A program made the translations under genes and the position numbers. Shown piece by piece: positions 1-5,404 of a DNA stretch of 5,981 bases. Where the stretch lies: assembly GCA_003446975.1 (NCBI GenBank), contig DMAP01000351.1:1-5981 (forward strand), in the 5' to 3' direction. The notes below the pieces were generated by a model that was not told where the DNA came from, searched no databases, and worked only from the letters and a program-made list of their open reading frames with translations. The stretch is from Clostridiales bacterium. GTDB taxonomy: Bacteria; Bacillota; Clostridia; Tissierellales; Dethiosulfatibacteraceae. Numbering within the stretch: position 1 is the stretch's first letter; every line of letters starts with the position of its first letter.

Positions 1-1
1 T

Positions 2-1525
2 CCGTTATTGATCTATCTTTTCTGTGGGTTATCGATCGCCTTGGTTGTTTTTTCAAAATTCAGAAAATCCAATAAGATTGCCGCAAATCTTTTTCTGATT
101 GGTATGGTTGGAATCAATTTATCATTGTATTATTTGATTAAAGTCTATGCGGATGATGGAGGTGTAGCGGAAGCAGGTGGTTTTGGACCTTGGATCAGAA
201 GTGAAGGAGCAGATAGAGCAGTCGCTATTGGTTTAGCACCAGGTATTGACGGTGGTGTCGCAGGGCTTATCGGTATCATCACCGGTGGATCTGATTTTGT
301 GGGCACATTCGTAGATGAAGTGGATTCTGGCGACATAGACTACACAGAGACCGAATCGGAAGCTATTCCTGAAGAAGAAATCGTTAACGAAGCAGAAACC
401 AATGATGAACAGGGGTCTGAAGGAGAAGACGAGACCGAAGGTGGGGAAGAATCCGAGGACGGAGAAGAGGAATCTGCAGACGAAGAAGAGACATCTGAAG
501 ATGAAGAAGAGTCCGAGGACGAAGAAGAGGCATCTGAGGATGAAGAAGAGTCCGAAGACGGAGAAGAGGAATCTGAGGATGAAGAAGAGGAATCTGATGA
601 TGAAGAAGACTATGACGCGGAAGATGTTGAAGATTTTATAGAGGATTTGATTAATCTTGTAACAGGCAATCCGGAAGAGCAGTTGGAAAGCATGATCAAT
701 CTTGGTTCACTGGCAGCAGTTTTACCGGGAGAAATTGGTGATCTCATCAATGCGGGTCAGGATTTTGTTCTGACATCAAGTGTTGTAGATGCCATATTTG
801 GCGCTTATGACTGGGTTGTGCCTGAGTGGTTTACAGAGGCTGCTGAACAAACAGCTAATGAGTCCTGGGATTATATGGGTGTTGTTAAAGACATTCTTGA
901 TCTTAATGGGAACATTCCTGAAGGGCATCCAATCGCAGAGCTAATGGACTGGGCTGGTATTACAAAGGATGCCTTGGACAATATTGGTATGGGTGATAAT
1001 GTGGTATACGCAGGTATTAAATCCTATTTGTCCAATAAAATCAAAAGTGCAATTTTTGACAAGAACACCAATCCAGGTTTAATTGTAATGGATATTCTGA
1101 CGACTATATTTGCAGGAGGAACTCAGGCTGGCGACATTATCAGTCCAGGTAAGACAATCCAAGGCGGAGCCAACTTCATCATCGATAAAATAACAGATCT
1201 ATACAATGGGACAGATGATGTGTCCAAAAGATTGAAGGATGGAAAATATGGCGGTGTTTGGAAGGTGGCTGATGATACAACTGACTTGATTGCTGAAGGG
1301 GTTTATAATCCTGATCAGTTTAAGAAAGATTTTGAGGATGTGGTTACCTCTGATGATTTCTATGATGGTATGTATAAGACAAACGACGAGCTTTGGAAAC
1401 CGGCCGAAGGTTCTTGGGCTATCAAAAGAGCAGGCTGTTATGTGGGACACAAGACAACCGAAGGGCTAATCAAGGTGGCAGATGGTGTTAGACAGTTGAG
1501 TTCCTGGCTTGGCAGCTGGATGTGA
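2..1525 (+). CDS. Membrane-anchored acidic-repeat protein of unknown function (5' partial)
   Basis: I do not recognise a family. The frame is open to the left edge; a TTG at 8 could start it, but no upstream context is visible and the true start is probably outside. Residues are numbered from that TTG (505 aa). Two hydrophobic segments, about 1-16 and 26-44, are separated by the basic loop KFRKSNK. By the positive-inside rule this places the rest of the protein outside the membrane. A glycine-rich stretch (about 50-100) follows, then a Glu/Asp/Ser tract (about 105-212, densest 136-205) containing a 13-residue tandem repeat. The C-terminal 290 residues are predicted mostly helical, rich in Gly, Asp and Trp, ending in SSWLGSWM, with one cysteine (C477). 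The next gene begins 11 bases after the stop, so the two are very likely co-transcribed and may work together. A cell-surface or secretion-linked role is inference. The reading frame is confident, the function is not. Confidence 0.8.
   Translation, partial: PLLIYLFCGLSIALVVFSKFRKSNKIAANLFLIGMVGINLSLYYLIKVYADDGGVAEAGGFGPWIRSEGADRAVAIGLAPGIDGGVAGLIGIITGGSDFVGTFVDEVDSGDIDYTETESEAIPEEEIVNEAETNDEQGSEGEDETEGGEESEDGEEESADEEETSEDEEESEDEEEASEDEEESEDGEEESEDEEEESDDEEDYDAEDVEDFIEDLINLVTGNPEEQLESMINLGSLAAVLPGEIGDLINAGQDFVLTSSVVDAIFGAYDWVVPEWFTEAAEQTANESWDYMGVVKDILDLNGNIPEGHPIAELMDWAGITKDALDNIGMGDNVVYAGIKSYLSNKIKSAIFDKNTNPGLIVMDILTTIFAGGTQAGDIISPGKTIQGGANFIIDKITDLYNGTDDVSKRLKDGKYGGVWKVADDTTDLIAEGVYNPDQFKKDFEDVVTSDDFYDGMYKTNDELWKPAEGSWAIKRAGCYVGHKTTEGLIKVADGVRQLSSWLGSWM
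491..568 (+). repeat. 39-bp tandem repeat, two clear copies in an acidic tract
   Basis: Copies at 491-529 and 530-568 match at 35 of 39 bases and encode TSEDEEESEDEEE and ASEDEEESEDGEE. Degenerate versions continue on both sides, from about 413 to 622. The repeat is in frame (13 codons), so copy-number change would alter linker length without breaking the gene. Confidence 0.8.
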
Positions 1526-1531
1526 GGAGGT
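1525..1531 (+). promoter_or_regulatory. Ribosome binding site AGGAGGT overlapping the upstream stop
   Basis: AGGAGGT begins on the last base of the TGA stop (1523-1525) of the preceding gene and lies 5 bases before the ATG at 1537. It fixes the start of the second gene and points to one shared mRNA. Confidence 0.85.
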
Positions 1532-1536
1532 AGAAT

Positions 1537-2532
1537 ATGGCTTTGTTGATTTTAAGAAAAGATGAGCTGGAAGTGCTTTCACTGGTTAATGGAAATAAAA
1601 TCAATTCATTTTCTGTTCTAAATGGAATAGAAGGGTTTGACAGAGAAAGTTTGATGGATAAGAAAGAAAAATTTGCTGAAGTGATAGAAGAATTTGTGGT
1701 TGACGGTGCCATATGGAAGGATAAAAGTGGTCGTCCCTACTTGATTCGAGAGCTTCAGGGGGTATTTGACGTCATTAATAAGCCTGAAAAGACCGTAAGA
1801 ATCAAAGTGGCATCCAAAAAGGATCTGATGGCCTATTATACATATGTAGGCGATATGGGCGTGATTTTTTCAGTGGGAAAGAATCAGGAATTTTACTCTA
1901 TCGCCTATGTTTTCAATAAGCAACTACTGTCTACTTGGTTCAATGACGAAATCATTGGCGATTTAGAAGTCGAAAATAAAAGTGATTTCTATGTAGAATG
2001 GGAGCTTTTCAGTGATGAGTTTGAGCTGTTGATGGTTATGATAATATTCAAAAATCATCTCAAAAAAATGGATGCAGACAGACCCTTGACACTTGAAGCC
2101 ATGAGAGATCCCAATATATTGTCGTACATCAACGAAAACAATTATTTCAATTTAAATCCGGATAGTTTCTCCAAAATGCTGGAACAGGACAGACTCGAAA
2201 GGACGATTCAGAACCTATCAGAAAAAGGTGTTTTGAAAATGACCGATCAAGGTATTGATATTCATGAAATGCTTCATGAAGGCTTAGAAAAAGGCAATAT
2301 AAGAGATATAGTCGAGATCAGCGAGATGACACCTTTTATGCGTGGCAAGAATCTTTATATCACCAATCTGGGCTACATGACATTTGAGCCGATAATGGTC
2401 AAACCCATGAAATGGAAGGTTAGTATTTTGGGACTAAAGACCTATCCATTCAAACTTGTCGGCAAGTTGTTGGAATTCGGTCCGGTGCAGGCTGGTGAGC
2501 TATTGAAGAAGCAGTTTAAAGACAAAATCTGA
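1537..2532 (+). CDS. Cytosolic protein of unknown function, partner of the acidic membrane protein
   Basis: 331 residues. It has no signal peptide, no clear membrane segment and no cysteine, so it is most likely cytosolic. The N-terminus (MALLILRKDELEVL) resembles the start of an alpha/beta domain. Residues 85-160 alternate hydrophobic and polar positions as in a beta sheet. Residues 205-250 (LEQDRLERTIQNLSEKGVLK) look like a winged-helix or helical-hairpin segment. The C-terminus is basic (LLKKQFKDKI). The start is set by AGGAGGT 5 bases upstream, and the gene sits 11 bases behind the membrane protein and ends 14 bases before a terminator hairpin. The general shape (soluble, about 300 aa, encoded beside a surface protein) recalls secretion chaperones such as EspG of type VII systems, but I see no diagnostic motif and regard this only as a lead. 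Real gene: high confidence. Function: unknown. Confidence 0.85.
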   Translation: MALLILRKDELEVLSLVNGNKINSFSVLNGIEGFDRESLMDKKEKFAEVIEEFVVDGAIWKDKSGRPYLIRELQGVFDVINKPEKTVRIKVASKKDLMAYYTYVGDMGVIFSVGKNQEFYSIAYVFNKQLLSTWFNDEIIGDLEVENKSDFYVEWELFSDEFELLMVMIIFKNHLKKMDADRPLTLEAMRDPNILSYINENNYFNLNPDSFSKMLEQDRLERTIQNLSEKGVLKMTDQGIDIHEMLHEGLEKGNIRDIVEISEMTPFMRGKNLYITNLGYMTFEPIMVKPMKWKVSILGLKTYPFKLVGKLLEFGPVQAGELLKKQFKDKI

Positions 2533-2546
2533 GTATCCACCTAAAA

Positions 2547-2584
2547 TCCCCGGCATATGAGATGCTGGGGACTATTATATTTCT
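2547..2584 (+). terminator. Rho-independent terminator after the two-gene operon
   Basis: A 10-bp stem pairs 2547-2556 (TCCCCGGCAT) with 2562-2571 (ATGCTGGGGA), with one G-U pair and a 5-base loop. A T-rich but interrupted tail follows (CTATTATATTTCTT). AAAA just before the stem could support minus-strand use, but the gene order favours the plus strand. Confidence 0.65.
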
Positions 2585-2613
2585 TGATATACTTACTTTT
2601 AAACTGATATAAT
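2584..2613 (+). promoter_or_regulatory. Sigma-A promoter with extended -10, probably the original maturase promoter
   Basis: TTGATA (2584-2589), an 18-base spacer and TATAAT (2608-2613) preceded by TG-A (2605-2607) make an extended -10 promoter. It lies just past the terminator and points right. The first gene downstream on this strand is the radical SAM gene at 4012, now separated by the tnpB element. With the element removed, the start site would fall roughly 40 bases before that gene's ribosome binding site. Confidence 0.65.
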
Positions 2614-2623
2614 GGTTTTAGTT

Positions 2624-2760
2624 GTGAACTACTCACCGCTTAAAACAATCATAGATTATTTTATTGAAGCGGGAGCTTCTTGGTCAATGCTTCTAATGAA
2701 GCAAGATTACCCAAGCTCTACGGGTGGATTCCCACCCTGGTTTTATGCTAACCTATTTTA
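2624..2760 (-). ncRNA. Predicted omega (reRNA) of TnpB at the element right end
   Basis: TnpB proteins use an RNA made from the 3' end of tnpB through the right end, with the guide read from the flanking DNA. Three structures are visible here, read on the minus strand. The first is GGGTGG/CCACCC with a 4-base loop (2722-2737). The second is TGCTTC/GAAGCA with loop ATTA (2688-2703), enclosed by CTTGG/CCAAG (2679-2683 with 2711-2715). The third is a terminal hairpin at 2632-2675: CTCCCGCTT pairs with AAGCGGTGAG, leaving one bulged T. This stem is extended by 9 pairs (2642-2650 with 2654-2662) around a 3-base loop. One pair in that extension is a U-G wobble on the minus strand but an A-C mismatch on the plus strand, which supports a minus-strand structure. 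The upstream limit within tnpB is a guess. Confidence 0.55.
2632..2675 (-). repeat. Right-end subterminal hairpin of the tnpB element
   Basis: Plus-strand arms are CTCACCGCTT (2632-2641) and AAGCGGGAG (2667-2675), with A2635 bulged. The interior pairs again (2642-2650 with 2654-2662), and ATTG (2663-2666) is an unpaired bulge. It ends 8 bases inside the proposed element end, where TnpA of this superfamily recognises its ends. Confidence 0.65.
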
Positions 2761-3845
2761 AGTAGGTTCTGAGATGCATTATCATCTCTATCATGATAAG
2801 AGCTACACTGTGGACATGTCCACTTCCTAACAGCGAGGTCTTTGACTTCAATGTTTTTATAGTTACACACATGACAAAGCTGGCTTGATGCGTAGTATGC
2901 ATCCGCTTTATTGAGAGTTCGTCCATACCAGTCAGATTTATAAGTTAACATCTCTGTGAAGATTGACCATGATGCATCTGCTATGGATTTGGCTAATTTA
3001 TGATTCTTAATCATGTTTTTGACTTTTATGCTTTCGATATTGATCACTTGGTTTTTGTTTATCAATTCTTTTGAACGCTTATGCAAAAAGTCTTTACGCT
3101 GATTAGAAATCTTTTCATGTTGAATAGCTATTAGTCTTTTGTTTTTGTAGTAGTTTTTAGAGCCCTTCACTTTGCGTGACAACGCTCGTTGCAACCTTTT
3201 AAGTCTATCTTCCCTCTGTCTAAGGTATTTTGGATTAGGTATGCTATCACTGTTTGAGAGCGTTGCAAAGGTTTTAAGCCCTAAATCAATAGCGACTTTA
3301 GTGCTTAGTGGTTCCAGTGGTAAAATGCTTTCTATGACTAAAATAGATGCATAGAACTTACCACTGGAAGTACGCTCTACCGTAACAGACTTAATCTCTG
3401 TGTTGGCAGGGATTTGTCTGTGAAGTTTAATGCGTACCAGTGTCTTGAGTTTTGGAATATTAAGATACTTATTGTCTACAAGAGACACTGTTCCGTTTTG
3501 GTTGTTGGTTGTATAACTTTGTGCGTAAGACTTCTTTCTGAACTTAGGGAAGCCTTGGTCCTTATTACCCTTTTTGAGTTCTCTAAAAAAGTTTTTATAA
3601 GCTTTTTCTAAGTTAAGCTGTGCATTCGCTAACGCTAAGGAATCTACTTCTTTCAAGAAAGCGTGTTCTTTCTTATACTGAGCAGGTGTGTTATATAGCA
3701 TTTCTCCATGTGCTTCATAATGCTTTATTTTGTCATGAAGCATGACATTATAGATAAAGCGTACTGAACCAAAGGTTTTTGCAAAAAACACCTTTTGTTC
3801 TTCTGTTGGATAAATTCTATACTTATAGGCTTTATTTTTAAGCAT
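2748..3845 (-). CDS. tnpB: TnpB, RNA-guided RuvC endonuclease (OrfB of IS605 type)
   Basis: 365 residues from the ATG at 3845, a normal length for the family. TnpB is an RNA-guided DNA nuclease, ancestor of Cas12, that cuts empty donor sites and so helps the element persist. N-terminal helices carry the family pattern (YKYRIYPTEEQ, then FFRELKKG and FPKFRKK). The RuvC triad is complete: D187 in IDLGLKTFA, E271 in INIESIKVKNM, and an Asp of HDRDDNAS near residue 354. The zinc finger CxxC...CxxC (C324, C327, C344, C347) is intact, so the protein looks functional. I place the start at 3845 because AGGAGGT (3851-3857) lies 5 bases upstream of it. A longer frame starting with GTG at 3860 would bury that site. 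No frameshift is visible. The gene is divergent from the radical SAM gene and has its own promoter. Confidence 0.95.
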   Translation of the reverse strand: MLKNKAYKYRIYPTEEQKVFFAKTFGSVRFIYNVMLHDKIKHYEAHGEMLYNTPAQYKKEHAFLKEVDSLALANAQLNLEKAYKNFFRELKKGNKDQGFPKFRKKSYAQSYTTNNQNGTVSLVDNKYLNIPKLKTLVRIKLHRQIPANTEIKSVTVERTSSGKFYASILVIESILPLEPLSTKVAIDLGLKTFATLSNSDSIPNPKYLRQREDRLKRLQRALSRKVKGSKNYYKNKRLIAIQHEKISNQRKDFLHKRSKELINKNQVINIESIKVKNMIKNHKLAKSIADASWSIFTEMLTYKSDWYGRTLNKADAYYASSQLCHVCNYKNIEVKDLAVRKWTCPQCSSYHDRDDNASQNLLKIG

Positions 3846-3850
3846 CACAC

Positions 3851-3857
3851 ACCTCCT
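3851..3857 (-). promoter_or_regulatory. tnpB ribosome binding site AGGAGGT, decides the start
   Basis: A perfect AGGAGGT on the minus strand, 5 bases before the ATG at 3845. Its presence rules out the longer GTG start at 3860. Confidence 0.85.
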
Positions 3858-3878
3858 CACGCATCGAATGTATGTTCT

Positions 3879-3908
3879 ATTTTACCTCGTTTTATGTGCT
3901 TTTGTCAA
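3879..3908 (-). promoter_or_regulatory. tnpB promoter
   Basis: On the minus strand TTGACA (3908-3903) and TAAAAT (3884-3879) are separated by 18 bases, a near-consensus sigma-A promoter 33 bases before the tnpB start. It lies inside the element and so moves with it. Confidence 0.75.
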
Positions 3909-3935
3909 TCTTTCAGATACAAAAAGAACGATTCA

Positions 3936-3959
3936 TCGCCCGCCTAAAGAGGTGGGTGA
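3936..3959. repeat. Left-end subterminal hairpin of the tnpB element
   Basis: TCGCCCGCCT (3936-3945) pairs with AGGTGGGTGA (3950-3959) around loop AAAG. Eight pairs are Watson-Crick and two are G-T on the plus strand. Its position about 10 bases inside the left end fits a TnpA recognition hairpin. No T-run follows, so it is not a terminator. Confidence 0.7.
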
Positions 3960-3997
3960 CTTCTCGCTAGTAATGTTAAAATCAGTTTAATCTAAAT

Positions 3998-4004
3998 AAA
4001 GGAG
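3998..4004 (+). promoter_or_regulatory. Ribosome binding site supporting a GTG start
   Basis: AAAGGAG lies 7 bases before GTG at 4012 and is the only plausible site nearby. It lies outside the inserted element, so the translation signal survived the insertion while the promoter was moved away. Confidence 0.75.
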
Positions 4005-4011
4005 TCATAAA

Positions 4012-5286
4012 GTGAGCAAAAAAAATTTTATTAATAGAAATGTTGATGGGTCTTTGGTTATACCGGCACATATATTGAATAGCACTAGGCTAAAAAACTA
4101 TAATGAATTAATGATTATAGAAGAGGAAGGCAGGATGATACTGGTGCCATCTATACATTCCTTATCAAGACTTTATGTCGAACCGACATCAACCTGCAAT
4201 CTCAATTGTGTGACTTGTATCAGAAGCAGCTGGCACGAAGAATCCGGTTTTATGGATATGTCTGTCTTTAATGCTTTAATCGAGCAGGTTAGAGAATTCA
4301 AAACGATAGAATCTGTTATGTTTAGTGGATTTGGTGAGCCATTGTCACATCCGGATATTTTACAAATGATTAAGGCATTCAGCAATCTTGGAATAAATAC
4401 TGAGGTTACGACAAATGGAACACTATTGGATGACAATATGATAGATGGGCTTTTTGATGCGGGATTGAAAGATTTGTGGGTCTCTATTGATAGTGTCACT
4501 TCTAATCAATTTAATGAGATTAGAGAGGGTGGCGATTTTGAACAGGTCTACAGCAATCTGAAAAAATTCAAGCTAAAGAACAAGAAAAGTAAACGAAAAA
4601 TCATACTTGGGATTGCTTTTGTGGCCACTAAAGATAATGTTGAAGAGATGTCTAAACTGAGAGGTTTCGCCGGGAGTGTATGGGCTGAAAGGATATCTGT
4701 CAGCAACGTCATCCCATATGACAGAGAGATGGAAGAAAAGATGCTGTGCAAAAAGAAGCTGTTCAAACCTTTGGCCTATAGAGAAGATCAAGAGGATCGG
4801 ATAGGATTCAAAGAGATAGTCATACCCGAAATCAGTCTTCCAAAATTGGATTACACATTGGCAACCAAAGAAGCTTTGTTTGATATTCATAGCTCGATGA
4901 TGAAAATCAAGAAATTGGATGAACCTTTCAATGAAAATAAGGACTATTGCCGTTTTATCAATAAAGGCAACTCCTTTATCAGATGGGATGGCATGGTGAC
5001 CCCTTGTATGGGGTTGATACATTCCTATAAGACATATTTGAATGGAAATGAAAGAACCATAAAATCATATACATTGGGAAGCATTGCTGAGAAGTCATTG
5101 ATGTCTATATGGCAATCAGAAGAATACAGACAATTTAGAGAAGATGTCATGAGATTTGAATTCTCACCTTGTGTTCTTTGTGGTGGTTGTCAGGAAGGCA
5201 GCTCCAATGAAAAGGACTGCCTAAAAAATGATTTTCCGGCATGTGGTGGCTGTTTATGGGCCCAAGGTGTTATTCAATGTCCATGA
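4012..5286 (+). CDS. Radical SAM/SPASM maturase of the tungsten-cofactor oxidoreductase type
   Basis: 424 residues. The radical SAM cluster motif CNLNCVTC gives C62, C66 and C69 (CxxxCxxC). SGFGEP (105-110) is the GGE-type SAM-binding motif, and TTNGTLL and WVSIDS continue the barrel. The SPASM-like C-terminus carries C313, C332, C387, C390, C393, C403, C411, C414 and C423, enough for auxiliary iron-sulfur clusters. From memory of the family, the strings RWDGMVTPCMGL, SPCVLCGGC and the ending CGGCLWAQGVIQCP match the radical SAM maturase encoded beside tungsten aldehyde:ferredoxin-type oxidoreductases. Residues 1-48 (VDGSLVIPAHILN...ELMIIEEEGRMILVP) look like a SpoVT/AbrB swapped hairpin. No oxidoreductase gene is in the window. 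Radical SAM/SPASM is certain; the tungsten assignment is probable. The start is GTG with AAAGGAG upstream. Confidence 0.88.
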   Translation: MSKKNFINRNVDGSLVIPAHILNSTRLKNYNELMIIEEEGRMILVPSIHSLSRLYVEPTSTCNLNCVTCIRSSWHEESGFMDMSVFNALIEQVREFKTIESVMFSGFGEPLSHPDILQMIKAFSNLGINTEVTTNGTLLDDNMIDGLFDAGLKDLWVSIDSVTSNQFNEIREGGDFEQVYSNLKKFKLKNKKSKRKIILGIAFVATKDNVEEMSKLRGFAGSVWAERISVSNVIPYDREMEEKMLCKKKLFKPLAYREDQEDRIGFKEIVIPEISLPKLDYTLATKEALFDIHSSMMKIKKLDEPFNENKDYCRFINKGNSFIRWDGMVTPCMGLIHSYKTYLNGNERTIKSYTLGSIAEKSLMSIWQSEEYRQFREDVMRFEFSPCVLCGGCQEGSSNEKDCLKNDFPACGGCLWAQGVIQCP

Positions 5287-5328
5287 TCGACATTAACAAT
5301 GTAAAATTCTCATTATTTTTCAATAATC

Positions 5329-5359
5329 TTGATTCATTTAATATTATACATGATATAAT
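5329..5359 (+). promoter_or_regulatory. Extended -10 promoter for the LysM-nucleotidase gene
   Basis: TATAAT (5354-5359) preceded by TG-A (5351-5353) is an extended -10. TTGATT (5329-5334) is a possible -35 at a long 19-base spacing. The same nine bases TGATATAAT occur in the promoter at 2605-2613. It leaves a leader of about 40 bases before the ATG at 5405. Confidence 0.6.
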
Positions 5360-5390
5360 TAGATGTGCGAGTTAATCGTGTAAAATACTA

Positions 5391-5397
5391 AGGGAGG
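5391..5397 (+). promoter_or_regulatory. Ribosome binding site AGGGAGG, favours the ATG at 5405
   Basis: AGGGAGG lies 7 bases before ATG 5405 but only 4 before TTG 5402, so the ATG is the better start. It gives a typical signal peptide beginning MKSRRF. Confidence 0.8.
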
Positions 5398-5404
5398 TTT
5401 TTTG

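Larger units (their letters stand above)
2624..3969 (-). mobile_element. Stand-alone tnpB element of the IS200/IS605 superfamily (IS1341-like)
   Basis: The element contains a minus-strand tnpB flanked by the expected subterminal hairpins and no tnpA (Y1 transposase), so it would need a TnpA acting in trans. The right end, read on the minus strand, finishes AGTAGTTCAC at 2624. The left end lies next to TTAC on the minus strand (3973-3970), followed by TAGCGAGAAG and a 10-bp hairpin. As expected for this superfamily there are no terminal inverted repeats and no obvious target duplication. The exact end points are inferred from these landmarks and may be off by a few bases. It lies between a promoter and the radical SAM gene. 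Confidence 0.8.

Noticed and set aside
402..641. 79-aa Lys/Arg-rich open frame on the plus strand
   Set aside because: It is the shifted reading of the GAA/GAG repeat in the large acidic gene; there is no ribosome binding site of its own and the composition is a by-product of the repeat.
2622..2760. Repeated hairpins as a CRISPR array or riboswitch
   Set aside because: There is no direct repeat with spacers, and the structures are explained as the right end and omega RNA of the tnpB element.
3172..3611. Plus-strand open frames of 60 and 65 residues within tnpB
   Set aside because: They are antisense to well-conserved tnpB coding sequence, including the RuvC region, with no start signals.
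3977..3982. TAAAAT as a replacement -10 for the radical SAM gene
   Set aside because: No acceptable -35 lies 16-19 bases upstream; that stretch is the left-end hairpin of the element.
4173..5022. Minus-strand open frames of 72 to 149 residues inside the radical SAM gene
   Set aside because: They are antisense to a gene with clear family motifs, with no promoter or ribosome binding site and no recognisable domain.
5312..5327. Hairpin ATTATT/AATAAT after the radical SAM gene as a terminator
   Set aside because: It is only six A-T pairs, has no G-C and no following T-run; too weak to call.
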